Positions 23,536-31,956 of a stretch of 43,071 nt of DNA are shown here, piece after piece. Below the pieces are notes generated by a model. It worked only from the letters and a program-made list of their open reading frames with translations. It was not told the origin of the DNA and did no database searches. The translations under genes were made by a program, and so were the position numbers. The DNA is taken from the NCBI GenBank assembly GCA_029264355.1, contig JARIBW010000047.1:1-43071 (forward strand). Direction: 5' to 3'. How positions within the stretch are numbered: position 1 is the stretch's first letter; the number at the start of each line of letters is the position of its first letter. Origin of the DNA: Collinsella sp. GTDB lineage: Bacteria > Actinomycetota > Coriobacteriia > Coriobacteriales > Coriobacteriaceae.

Positions 23536-25399
23536 CTGGGACCTCCGTATCCTCGGGCAGGGCCGCGTGGGCATCGGGCCCCTCCCCCGCAATCGAATGT
23601 TGAGTTGCCATATGCGGCAAACCGGCCCCATGCATGTCGAACGACCGGGGCGAAGCCGTGGTGGCATACTCGAGCACAAGCGGGCACCACGCCGCCGCAA
23701 CCGCCAGGAACAGCGCCGCGAACAGCGGGGACCTCCCAATCGCACCCAGGAATGAGACATGCGAGATGAGCGCGAGCACGAGCGCCGCACCTGCCGCCAA
23801 GGCGAGCGTCCCGCGCACGAAACCCGCACGCGTGCCACCGGCCCGAGCGCGGCCCGCAAGGGCGCAGGCCGCCGGGAAGGCGAGCGTGAGCGCCACGAGC
23901 GTCGCCGAAACCTCCCCGCGGGCAGTGAGGGCGCCGAGGCGGAACAGGACCGTGACCCCATCGAGCAGCAAGGCGGTCACACAGGCGACTGTGACGAGCG
24001 CGGCGCCGGAAAGGGCCATGCCCACCACACCGATCAGCCGGTTCACCGCGTACGGGGAACGTCTTTCGCGGCGGCGCGCATCGCCCCGGCACGGGATCAG
24101 GCGCTCGCCGCGCAGGGCGCGCCGGGCGTTTTGGGCATAGCGCGCGCAGAACGCCGAGAGGGCATCGCGCAGGGCCTCTGCCGAAGGGCGCGATTCTTGA
24201 CCCGCGGCGATCGCGGAGGCGAGCACCCCAAAGAGCTGCCCGTCGACGCGATCGAGGGCGCGCCGGAGCTCGAGCTCGTCGTGCGCGTCGGCCACATCCA
24301 ACGAGACTTCCGCCGCGACCGCCGCGACCTCGGGCTCGAACATGAGCACGTCGCCCAGGTGAAACGCCGCATGGTGCGCGGCCACGAACGGACGCGGGGA
24401 CTCGTCCATCTTAATGCGATAGAGCGACTCGCCCGCACGGCCCCCAAGCTCGAAGGGCGGCTGACCGCAGGCGAGCTCGAAGATGACGCTCGCCGCGGCG
24501 TAGACATCGATCTTCTCAGATTTGCGCAGCTCGACGAGGTTGGGCAGGTCGCCCGTGAGCATCTCGGGCGGGGCGTAATCGGGTGTTGCCCGCCGCAGCG
24601 TCGCGTTGCGCATGGTATAGCCCGGGGCACCCATGGGATCGAGGTGGACGGAGGAGCCGAAGTCGATCAGGCACAGGTCGAAGGCGCCCTCGGCCGCCTG
24701 CTCGGTGACCGACAGGCGCGCCGTGCGCACGAGGATGTTCGACGGAGAGATGTCGCGATGGACGAAACCGTCCCCCACCAGGCCGAGGCGCGTGAGCAGA
24801 TCGGCCAGGTCGCGGCCGATGCGGGCGGCGACGAGCGGCGCGACACGGCCGGCCTCGTCGACCGAGAGCATGCGCGCCGCCACGTTGAGCGTCACGCCCT
24901 CCACCCACTCCATGACGATCGCGGGCGTGTCTCCGACATGCGCGAAGCCGAACAGGCGCGGGAAGCCCTTGAAGCCGGAGAGCGATCGGTGGCTCTCGTA
25001 TTCCGCGCGAAACGCCGAGAGCGCGAGCTGGACGCGCGCCGCAAAGGACGAGTCATCCTCATGCTCGGCACGAGCCGGTGCGTTCAAGGTCTTGAGCGCG
25101 CAGACCTCGCCCAAGGCGTTCGTCGCGCGCACAACGGTGCCCAAGCCGCCGCGACGAGCGGAGGAATCGTCCACGAACAGGATGCCGAAGCGGCGGCGAT
25201 ATGCCTCGCGCTCGGGATCCGCCATGCGGAAGGGCTCCTCAAAGCCCTCGAGGCGTACCATGCGCGCGCCGCGGACGTAGCCGCTGGGATACGGCGGCGT
25301 CGAGCGATTCGGCTCAGCGCTCGCCGGGGCGGGCACGACTTCACCGGGGCCGAGCGGCTCCGTGGTGCGCGGGGTCATGTCCCCAGTGGACGCGCTCAT
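23513..25399 (-). CDS. Membrane Ser/Thr protein kinase
   Basis: 628-residue kinase. An N-terminal Pro-rich tail (1-60) leads to a Hanks-type catalytic domain: a GGLGTVVRA glycine loop, ATP-binding Lys103, H214-R-D216-I-S218-P-S-N221 catalytic loop, IDFGSS (DFG) and YAPPE. The catalytic-loop Lys is Ser218, as in some bacterial HRDxSPxN kinases. The C-terminal ~130 residues contain four predicted membrane helices from about residue 475, then a short cytoplasmic tail, so the catalytic domain is N-terminal and cytoplasmic. Its ATG overlaps the stop of the upstream anchored protein gene as ATGA (25396-25399) and it overlaps the FHA gene downstream, so the three proteins are translationally coupled. 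Confidence 0.88.
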   Translation of the reverse strand: MSASTGDMTPRTTEPLGPGEVVPAPASAEPNRSTPPYPSGYVRGARMVRLEGFEEPFRMADPEREAYRRRFGILFVDDSSARRGGLGTVVRATNALGEVCALKTLNAPARAEHEDDSSFAARVQLALSAFRAEYESHRSLSGFKGFPRLFGFAHVGDTPAIVMEWVEGVTLNVAARMLSVDEAGRVAPLVAARIGRDLADLLTRLGLVGDGFVHRDISPSNILVRTARLSVTEQAAEGAFDLCLIDFGSSVHLDPMGAPGYTMRNATLRRATPDYAPPEMLTGDLPNLVELRKSEKIDVYAAASVIFELACGQPPFELGGRAGESLYRIKMDESPRPFVAAHHAAFHLGDVLMFEPEVAAVAAEVSLDVADAHDELELRRALDRVDGQLFGVLASAIAAGQESRPSAEALRDALSAFCARYAQNARRALRGERLIPCRGDARRRERRSPYAVNRLIGVVGMALSGAALVTVACVTALLLDGVTVLFRLGALTARGEVSATLVALTLAFPAACALAGRARAGGTRAGFVRGTLALAAGAALVLALISHVSFLGAIGRSPLFAALFLAVAAAWCPLVLEYATTASPRSFDMHGAGLPHMATQHSIAGEGPDAHAALPEDTEVPDAAEARE

Positions 25400-26364
25400 A
25401 GGCTGAACCTCCCGTGCACCTGCTGGAATTCGGCGAGTTGGTTGTTCTGCGCGGCGCGTATCGAGGCGAGCAGGCCGTTCACATCGCCGGGTTCGGCGGC
25501 CGTGTTGTTCTCCCACGCGTCCGTCACAACCGAGGCGTACTCGGTGAGCAGGCGATACATCCTGATGAGATCGCCCTGCGCGTTCTTGTAGCGCGACTCA
25601 TTGGCGACCAGGATGCCGTCGCGCGCGTGCATGTACTCGTTGAACAAGCGGTCCCTCAGGCCACGCGCCTCGACGAGGCGCCGCTCGCGCGTGCCCCTGT
25701 CGGCCATGCAATCGTTGTTGAACCCGGAGGTGATGCCGTTGATCTCGCCCACATAGCCGTTGATGCGGCCGGCCGAGGCGCTCAGGGCGCTGTGGAACTG
25801 CCGCTCCTGATCCTCCGTGACCGCGGGCTCCGTGGGAACCTCCGCCGGAGGGGCGGGCTCGGGCGCGGGGGCCGGCGCGCCGCCCGCGACTTCGGACGAG
25901 CCGCCGGATGCGCTTCCACCGGATGCGCTTCCGGCGGAACCCGTGCTTCCAGATGCGCCGGACGGTGCGGGCGCGTCGGGGGAAGAGGAGGAGGAGTCAC
26001 CCACAACACCCGAGATGACCTGCTCGAATGTCACGCCGCCGAGCGTGAAGCCGCCGGCGGTGCCGGCCTCGGGCGAGGCGGTGCCGTCCGCGACCGGCTC
26101 GCCGGGCTGCGCCCCGCCATCGGGGCCCGCGCCCTGCGAGGCGGCGCCGCCGGGGGCGCCGGACCCGAGCAGCCCCTCGACGAACACATCGGCGATGCCA
26201 TGCTCGCCGGCGTGCTGCGCGGCTTGGATCAGCGCCGGCAGCGAGGCCGCATAGGTGACGCCGCCCGAGCCGAGCAAGGCGAATGAGAAGGTGACGAGCC
26301 CCAGCAGGTGAGGAGGCAGCACCGTGCGACGCAGGTGCCTGCGCGGTGTGTCGAAGATGCGCAT
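25396..26364 (-). CDS. Membrane-anchored or secreted protein with low-complexity linker and helical C-terminus
   Basis: 322-residue protein. A basic N-terminus and one hydrophobic segment (about residues 17-41, ...LLGLVTFSFALLGSGG) suggest a signal anchor or signal peptide. This is followed by a Gly/Ala/Ser/Pro-rich region (about 70-185, with SGGSASGGSS-type runs) and a charged helical domain (about 185-322) containing GRINGYVGEINGITSGFNND and an RERRLVEARGLRDRLFNEYMHARDG coiled coil. I do not recognise the C-terminal domain. It would extend outside the cell on a flexible stalk. The stop overlaps the kinase start and it follows recR after 27 bases. A role as the extracellular sensor or partner of the kinase is plausible from coupling only. 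Confidence 0.72.
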   Translation of the reverse strand: MRIFDTPRRHLRRTVLPPHLLGLVTFSFALLGSGGVTYAASLPALIQAAQHAGEHGIADVFVEGLLGSGAPGGAASQGAGPDGGAQPGEPVADGTASPEAGTAGGFTLGGVTFEQVISGVVGDSSSSSPDAPAPSGASGSTGSAGSASGGSASGGSSEVAGGAPAPAPEPAPPAEVPTEPAVTEDQERQFHSALSASAGRINGYVGEINGITSGFNNDCMADRGTRERRLVEARGLRDRLFNEYMHARDGILVANESRYKNAQGDLIRMYRLLTEYASVVTDAWENNTAAEPGDVNGLLASIRAAQNNQLAEFQQVHGRFSL

Positions 26365-26391
26365 CGCGGCTCCTCTCGCAACGGACGGGCG

Positions 26392-26988
26392 CTAGAGCGC
26401 GCGACGCGCCTCGATGGCGCGTCCAAGGGTCAGCTCGTCTGCGTACTCAAGGTCGCCGCCCACGGGCAGGCCGCTCGCCAGGCGCGTGACTGCGATGCCG
26501 AGCGGCTTGATGGTGCGCGCCAGATAGCTGGCGGTGGTCTCGCCCTCGATGTTGGGGTTCGTGGCGATTATGACCTCCTCGATGTCCTCCGTGCCCAGGC
26601 GGGCGAGAAGCTCCCGAACGTGCAGCTGCTCGGGGCCGATCTTGTCCATGGGGCTGATCACACCGCCGAGCACGTGGTACAGGCCGCGATAGCTGCCCGT
26701 GCGCTCGATCGCCGAGACGTCGCGGGGCTCCCCCACCACGCAAATGCGGTTGCGGTCGCGCGAGGAATCCTCGCAGATCGCGCACTCCTCGCCCGTCGCG
26801 TAGTTGAAGCAACGGCTGCAGAAATGGACCTCGCTTTTCACCATGAGGATGGCGTCCGCCAGACGGCGGGCCTCTTCGGCATCGGCCTCGAGGAGGTGAT
26901 AGGCGATGCGCTGGGCGCTCTTGGGGCCGATGCCCGGCAGGCGGCCCAGCTCATCGAGAAGTATTTGTAGGCTGCGGTCGGCGCTCAT
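26392..26988 (-). CDS. recR: Recombination mediator protein RecR
   Basis: 198-residue RecR, the usual length. A helix-hairpin-helix ([21 protein letters not shown]) is followed by a Cys4 zinc finger ([16 protein letters not shown], about residues 56-71) and a Toprim domain with [15 protein letters not shown] and [19 protein letters not shown]. It loads RecA with RecF/RecO at gapped DNA. A longer open frame continues to 27624, but the family start is the ATG at 26988, with GGGAG 12 bases away. It lies in the classic dnaX-ybaB-recR order; a tandem 21-bp repeat sits just upstream. Confidence 0.95.
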   Translation of the reverse strand: MSADRSLQILLDELGRLPGIGPKSAQRIAYHLLEADAEEARRLADAILMVKSEVHFCSRCFNYATGEECAICEDSSRDRNRICVVGEPRDVSAIERTGSYRGLYHVLGGVISPMDKIGPEQLHVRELLARLGTEDIEEVIIATNPNIEGETTASYLARTIKPLGIAVTRLASGLPVGGDLEYADELTLGRAIEARRAL

Positions 26989-27009
26989 GCGCGTTTGCTC
27001 TCCCGAAAT

Positions 27010-27051
27010 GGTGAATTGGGGACAGACCCCGGTGAATTGGGGACAGACCCC
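27010..27051. repeat. Perfect tandem pair of a 21-bp REP-like unit
   Basis: Two exact copies of a 21-base unit starting GGTGAATTGGGG and ending ACAGACCCC occupy 27010-27030 and 27031-27051. The GGGG-ACAGA-CCCC core can form a short hairpin (TTGGGG with CCCCAA in the second copy). It lies between recR and ybaB inside an operon. Similar short GGGGACAGACCCC motifs are, as I recall, dispersed in many genomes and linked to REP-type tyrosine transposases; no transposase is present here. Confidence 0.75.
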
Positions 27052-27101
27052 AACTGCGCATGTCCGAATAGACGATGCGGTCGGGGCGAAATCTCGTGGA
27101 T

Positions 27102-27428
27102 CTAGAACGGCATGCCGGGCATGCCGGCGCCCATGCCGCCGGTGGCGGCGCTCATGCGCTTGTTGGCGATCTCGGCCACGCCACGATAAGCCTCGTTCAC
27201 CGCGGCCACGATCATATCCTGAAGCATGTCGACATCCTCGGGATCGAGCGCGTCCGGGTCGATGGTCACGGACTGGAGCTGCATGTTGCCGTCCACGGTG
27301 ACCTTGACCATACCGCCGCCGGCGCTGGCGTCGACGGTGACCTCGTTCATGGACTCCTGGGCCTCGGCGAGCTTCTTCTGCATCTGCTGGGCCTGCTTCA
27401 TGAGCTGCTGCATGTTGATTCCGGCCAT
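27102..27428 (-). CDS. ybaB: YbaB/EbfC family nucleoid-associated protein
   Basis: 108-residue DNA-binding protein. An N-terminal helix ([20 protein letters not shown]) precedes a beta-strand part ([29 protein letters not shown]) and the [22 protein letters not shown] helix, all typical of EbfC. It forms dimers that bind DNA and influence nucleoid structure. The start at 27428 has GAGGAG upstream; the second Met at residue 6 is an alternative. Its place between dnaX and recR is the conserved arrangement. The Gly/Met-rich tail ([11 protein letters not shown]) is normal for the family. Confidence 0.95.
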   Translation of the reverse strand: MAGINMQQLMKQAQQMQKKLAEAQESMNEVTVDASAGGGMVKVTVDGNMQLQSVTIDPDALDPEDVDMLQDMIVAAVNEAYRGVAEIANKRMSAATGGMGAGMPGMPF

Positions 27429-27511
27429 GGGTTCTCCTCACGGGTGAAGCCTGCGGTTTGACAGGCGGGTCATTCCAAGGGGCATGGTACCACGTGAAAC
27501 GGGCGCAAGCG

Positions 27512-27621
27512 CGCATCTCCCCCGCACGAGGAGGGGGCTTATGGGCATCCGGCGCTGAGGGCACCGGACGCCGTGCGAGGCGGACGTGGGAACGCGCGCA
27601 AAGACCGACCCGCGCCGGGTC
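27512..27621 (-). other. Structured intergenic stretch after dnaX
   Basis: Between dnaX and ybaB three inverted repeats follow each other: GACCCG with CGGGTC (27607-27621), GGCATCCGG with CCGGACGCC (27544-27552 with 27564-27572, one G-U), and CCCCC with GGGGG (27519-27523 with 27533-27537). The first, right after the dnaX stop, is followed on the minus strand by GGTCTTTG and could be a weak terminator. The dnaX-linked SRP RNA consensus (GGTCAGG ... AGCAGCC) was looked for and not seen. Confidence 0.3.
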
Positions 27622-27625
27622 CATG

Positions 27626-29899
27626 CTATTTAAAGGTCACGTTGCCCCAGATGTTCTGGAGGACCTCCTTGGGGTCGGCCGGAGCCTCGCCGTCGGCAGC
27701 CACGTGCAAGTCGGGGGCGGGAGCCGATGCGGTGGGGGCCTCGGCGGGCGCAGGGGCCGACTCGGGGGCAGCGGGGACCGGCACGGGAGCCGGCTCGGGT
27801 GCCGAGGGCGCGGGGGCCTCCGCGGGCGCGGCGGGAGACACGGGGCCGGGGGCCGGGGCGTCGAACGGCGGGACTTCGGCTTCGTCCTCATACGACGCGA
27901 TGAACGCGTCGTCATAAGGCGGCATGTCGTCTTCCCACGCCTTGCGATCGGCCGCGATATCGCGCTCGGCAAGAACCGTGGGGCCGCTCGCATGATCGGC
28001 GACGGGTCTCGCAGCGGCGGCGGGAGCGGTGGGCCGAGATTGAGCGGGCGCCGAGGAGGGGGCCGGCTGGGCGGGCGCCGCGGGACGCACGGGTGCGGGA
28101 GCAGCGGGCGCGGGGGCGGGCGGGGCGGGGGTCGGGGCGCCATCCATCACGTACTCGACGGAGCGCTTGCCAAAGACCTCGCAGATAACGGGCATCACCA
28201 AGGCGTTGCTGTCTGGGCGGCTGATCATCTTGAGGGCGAAGTTGGAACCCTTGGGGAACGCGACCACGAGCGTCTCGCCATCGTCGCTCACGGCGCGGGA
28301 GCTTTGCAGCAGGCCGCCGCGCGACGGCTGGACCGCGGCGATTTTCTTCACCGTCTCGACCCAACGACGCTGCAACTCGCCGTCATCGGCGGAGGCGGGC
28401 GCCACGGCGCACGAGGCCATCGCCGGCGTGGCGCTCGCCGGGACCGTTGCGGCGACGGGCTTTGGGGCCTGCGCGACCGGGGCGGGAGCCTCGGCACGTG
28501 CGGAGACGGGAGCCGAGGCGCTCGCCGGGACGGCGGGGCGCGCGGGCGCCTGCCGCACCTGCACTGGGGCCGCGGTGTCCGCCGGAGCCGGGGCGCTCGT
28601 CGGGGCCGCGGGGCGCGCGGGGGCAGGGGCGACCTCGTGTGTGCGAGCCTCGGGGCGCGCAGGGGCGGCCTTCGTCCTCGTGGCCGTTGCGAGCTGCTCG
28701 GCCGACATCGGCGCGCTGGGCACTCCGGAGGCGATCTGAGCCTCAAGGCGGGCGACGCGCTCGGCAAGCGCCTCGAGCGTCAAATCGGACTCGGGGCGGG
28801 CCAGGCGCGTGCAGGCGATCTCGAGCACCAGGCGCGGGTCGGTCGCATTGCGCATCTCCAGCGCGGCGTCGTCCAAAACGGTGAGCGCGCGGGCCAGACG
28901 GTCGGCCCCCTCGAACAGGCGCGCCTCCTCGACGAGGGCGGCCACCTCTTCGGGCGTGCCGTCGAACAGCTCGGAACGGGGACCCGCGATCGCGGCCGTG
29001 TACACGTCGCGGATGTGCGCGATCAGGTCGCGGGTGAGTTCCTGCAAGTCATTGCCCTCGTCGACCTGGGTCCGGATGAGGCCGAACAGGCCCACGGTGT
29101 CGCGCACGGCCATCTTGCAGGAAAACTCGGACAGCACCGTGGACGCAACCTCGCCCAGCAGGGCGCGCGCGTCATCGATGCGCACCGACCCCCCGCCGAA
29201 GACCGAGAGCTGCTCCAGCGTGGACAGAGCGTCGCGCATGCCGCCGCGGGCATGGCGCGCCACGACCTCGAGCGCCTCCTCATCGAAGGCGAATCCCTCC
29301 TGCTCGCAGATGTAGCGCAGACGACCCACGATGTCCTCGTTGGAGATGCGGTGGAAATCGAAGCGCTGGCAGCGCGACAGGATCGTCTCCAAGATCTTTT
29401 GCGGATCGGTGGTGCACAGGACGAAGATGACGTGGCTCGGCGGCTCCTCAAGCGTCTTGAGCAGGGCGTTGAACGCCTGCGGCGTGAGCATGTGGACCTC
29501 GTCGATGATGTAGACCTTGTAGGCGCCGCGCACCGGGGCGAAACTCACCGAGTTGATGATCTCCTCGCGCACGTTGTCCACTCCCGTGCGGGAGGCCGCG
29601 TCGAGCTCGTAGACGTCCGGATGCGTCCCCTCGGCGATCGCCGTGCACTCCGGGCAAGTGCCATCGGGGTTGCAGCCGGTCGCGCCGGCGGCGCGGGCCC
29701 CCTCGGCCCTCTCGCACAGAAGCGCCTTGGCGAGGATGCGCGCCATGGTGGTCTTGCCCGTGCCGCGCGGGCCGCAGAACAGGTACGCATGGCTCAGACG
29801 GCCCTCGGCCACCGCGTGCTCCAGCGTCGATACGATATGCCGCTGGCCCACGACGCTCTCGAACGTGAGCGGGCGGTACTTCCTATAGAGCGACTCCAT
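27626..29899 (-). CDS. dnaX: DNA polymerase III gamma/tau subunit
   Basis: 757-residue clamp-loader ATPase. N-terminal AAA+ domain: [17 protein letters not shown] start, Walker [11 protein letters not shown] (about residue 44), a Cys-rich zinc module ([12 protein letters not shown]), Walker B IDEVHML, sensor [12 protein letters not shown], then domains II and III to about residue 380. The rest is a long Ala/Pro-rich disordered linker with a short folded insertion (about 490-590, [23 protein letters not shown] ... [11 protein letters not shown]) typical of tau C-termini, and a final [13 protein letters not shown]. No internal frameshift signal of the E. coli type was noticed. The start has AGGAGG upstream. 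It leads a minus-strand operon with ybaB and recR and diverges from the kinase at 30088. Confidence 0.96.
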   Translation of the reverse strand: MESLYRKYRPLTFESVVGQRHIVSTLEHAVAEGRLSHAYLFCGPRGTGKTTMARILAKALLCERAEGARAAGATGCNPDGTCPECTAIAEGTHPDVYELDAASRTGVDNVREEIINSVSFAPVRGAYKVYIIDEVHMLTPQAFNALLKTLEEPPSHVIFVLCTTDPQKILETILSRCQRFDFHRISNEDIVGRLRYICEQEGFAFDEEALEVVARHARGGMRDALSTLEQLSVFGGGSVRIDDARALLGEVASTVLSEFSCKMAVRDTVGLFGLIRTQVDEGNDLQELTRDLIAHIRDVYTAAIAGPRSELFDGTPEEVAALVEEARLFEGADRLARALTVLDDAALEMRNATDPRLVLEIACTRLARPESDLTLEALAERVARLEAQIASGVPSAPMSAEQLATATRTKAAPARPEARTHEVAPAPARPAAPTSAPAPADTAAPVQVRQAPARPAVPASASAPVSARAEAPAPVAQAPKPVAATVPASATPAMASCAVAPASADDGELQRRWVETVKKIAAVQPSRGGLLQSSRAVSDDGETLVVAFPKGSNFALKMISRPDSNALVMPVICEVFGKRSVEYVMDGAPTPAPPAPAPAAPAPVRPAAPAQPAPSSAPAQSRPTAPAAAARPVADHASGPTVLAERDIAADRKAWEDDMPPYDDAFIASYEDEAEVPPFDAPAPGPVSPAAPAEAPAPSAPEPAPVPVPAAPESAPAPAEAPTASAPAPDLHVAADGEAPADPKEVLQNIWGNVTFK

Positions 29900-30021
29900 G
29901 GGGAATTCCTCCTACAATCCGCGCTCGGACAAGCGGCGGTCGATGTCCTTCATCTCAGTCTGGTGTTCTCGCCCATCATCATAGCGCCTCGGGCGGACCT
30001 TCGTCCCCCATGCGCCCACCG

Positions 30022-30030
30022 TGGTAAAAT
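30022..30030 (+). promoter_or_regulatory. Candidate extended -10 promoter of the kinase/fha operon
   Basis: TG-G-TAAAAT at 30022-30030 is an extended -10 element in a GC-rich surrounding, 58 bases before the start of the first gene of the plus-strand cell-wall operon. No good -35 hexamer at 17-18 bases was found, which an extended -10 can tolerate. Confidence 0.4.
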
Positions 30031-30087
30031 GGGCCGAACCGCACTTGGCTTCGGCCGCAAACGAACTTTAAACGCACGAGGATGGCC

Positions 30088-31956
30088 ATGCCGATCTTCC
30101 CCTTCAACACATCGTCGACAGGCGCGCGCCCCGCCGCGCGGGCGCCCATGGCACCGCCGCCGGCCGCCGGCTCGGCGGCATCGTCTCTGCTCAAGCGCTA
30201 TCGACCGCTCGAGACGCGCGCCGCGGGCGGCTTTGGCAGCGTCGAGATCTGCCTCGACTCCCGCCTGCAGCGACGCGTGGCCATCAAGCGCATGCCCCTG
30301 GCCTCTCCCGACGCGCGGGCCCCGCTCGAAACCACCGCCACCGCGCTGGCCGAGGCGCGCACGGCAAGCATGCTGCAGCACCCCAACATCGTCCAGGTCA
30401 TCGACTTCACCTACGACAGCGCCCACGCCTACCTGGTCATGGAGTACGTGGACGGCTTGACGCTCGAAGAGTTCCTCCGGCAGGTCGACGGCCATTCCCT
30501 CACCTACGACGAGGCGGCCTGCATCGCCGACGCCCTTGCCCAAGCCCTGTCCTTCGCGCACGAGAACGGCGTGCTCCACCTCGACATCAAGCCCGCCAAC
30601 GTCCTCATCGACCGCAACGGGCATGTCAAGCTCGCCGATTTCGGCATGGCCATGCTCGCCAGCGCGGCGGGCTTTGGCGGCGCGCGCGGCGGCACCATCG
30701 GCTACATGCCCCCCGAGCAGCTCAACGGGGAGCAGGTTGACGAGCGCAGCGACATCTTCTCCCTGGCCGCGGTCCTCTACGAGTCCCTCTGCGCCACGGC
30801 CCCCTTCCGCGCCGGCACCCCCGCCGACTCCCTCGAGCGCATCATCCGCGGGGTCCTCTACCCAAGCGACCTGCTGCCCGATATACCGGAGATCACCGAG
30901 CGCGCCCTGCTTGACGCGCTCTCCCCCAGCCCGTACGACCGCATGTCGAGCGTGGCGGAATTCGCGGACGCCTTCCTGGCCCGGCTGGGCAACCCGCGCG
31001 AGGGCCGCAAGAGCCTTGCGCGCATCATCGCCCGCCTCACCTCCGATGATGCCGAGGAGGGCCCCGACCAGGACGAAAACCGCGCCGAGCGCGTGTGGGA
31101 GCTCGATCCGGACGAGGGCTATCTGGGCAGCCGCTCCCCCCGCGCGCGCGAATACGCGCTGGGCGCCGTCACGGGCGTCGCGGTCGCGGCCGTGTCTTGG
31201 GCGCTTTTGGGCGACCTGCAGGTGGGAGGGGCGGCGGTCCGCGCCGTCACGGCGATGGGCATCGGCGCGGCCGCGGGCATCGCGCCGCAGCTCGGGTCGG
31301 CCCTCGCCCTCGCCGGCTGGCTCATGCTCGTCGTCAACGCGACGCCGCTGTTCGACGTGCTGCCCCTGGCCGTTTTGGCCTTCTGCCTCATGGCCGCCTG
31401 GTGGTTCGTGTGGGGCCGCCTGCACCCGGCCGCATCCACCGTCCTCGTGACCTGCGCCGCCCTCGGCCTGGCCGTCGGCGACGCCACGGCCCTCGCATCC
31501 ATCTCAGCCGTGGTCGGGGGCTTTTTCCTCACCCCGGGCGCGGCCGCCGCCGCCACCGGCGCCGGCACCGCCTTCGCGCAGCTCCTCGTGACCTCGCACC
31601 TGCGGGCCGGGACCCTGGGCTCGCTCGACGCCCTCATGGCGCTCGCCACCCCGGCGTTTCTCGTGCCCGCGGCGGGCGCGGCCCTCATCGCCGCCGGGAC
31701 GTCCTGGGCGCTGACGAGAACATGGGAAGACCGCCTGGAGGGGCGCCGCGCATACCCGCTCGTGGCCCTCTACCTGCTCATCCCGTTATGCGGGCTCGCG
31801 TGTCGCCATCTTGCGCACCCTATGGAAATTGGCGCGGTGGCCCCCGCCGACGCGGCCGTGGCCCTGGGCCTGGGCTGCCTATCCTCTATACTTGTCTGGC
31901 TATGCATATTTGCTCTCGGGTATAAACGAGATTTTTCGGAAGGTGATCGTTCGTGA
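30088..31956 (+). CDS. Polytopic membrane Ser/Thr protein kinase (HLD-type)
   Basis: 622-residue kinase. The N-terminal ~40 residues are disordered, then a Hanks domain to about residue 310: GGFGSVEIC loop, VAIK with Lys67, catalytic loop H164-L165-D166-I-K168-PAN, ADFGMA (DFG), GYMPPE. The Arg of HRD is Leu, making it a non-RD kinase. Residues ~345-610 contain about ten hydrophobic helices, far more than the single helix usual for PknA or PknB. I chose the ATG at 30088, with GAGG at 6 bases, over the ATG at 30082 that has no spacing. Its stop overlaps the GTG of fhaA (GTGA), so it is coupled to the FHA genes. It takes the place of pknA in this actinobacterial cluster. Confidence 0.9.
   Translation: MPIFPFNTSSTGARPAARAPMAPPPAAGSAASSLLKRYRPLETRAAGGFGSVEICLDSRLQRRVAIKRMPLASPDARAPLETTATALAEARTASMLQHPNIVQVIDFTYDSAHAYLVMEYVDGLTLEEFLRQVDGHSLTYDEAACIADALAQALSFAHENGVLHLDIKPANVLIDRNGHVKLADFGMAMLASAAGFGGARGGTIGYMPPEQLNGEQVDERSDIFSLAAVLYESLCATAPFRAGTPADSLERIIRGVLYPSDLLPDIPEITERALLDALSPSPYDRMSSVAEFADAFLARLGNPREGRKSLARIIARLTSDDAEEGPDQDENRAERVWELDPDEGYLGSRSPRAREYALGAVTGVAVAAVSWALLGDLQVGGAAVRAVTAMGIGAAAGIAPQLGSALALAGWLMLVVNATPLFDVLPLAVLAFCLMAAWWFVWGRLHPAASTVLVTCAALGLAVGDATALASISAVVGGFFLTPGAAAAATGAGTAFAQLLVTSHLRAGTLGSLDALMALATPAFLVPAAGAALIAAGTSWALTRTWEDRLEGRRAYPLVALYLLIPLCGLACRHLAHPMEIGAVAPADAAVALGLGCLSSILVWLCIFALGYKRDFSEGDRS

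Noticed and set aside
27429-27625. SRP (4.5S) RNA gene next to dnaX
   Set aside because: The conserved GGTCAGG and AGCAGCC elements of the SRP RNA tip were not found on either strand.
27458-30460. Plus-strand 1000-codon ORF opposite dnaX
   Set aside because: Antisense shadow of dnaX running into the kinase gene in another frame; Gly/Arg-rich without domains.
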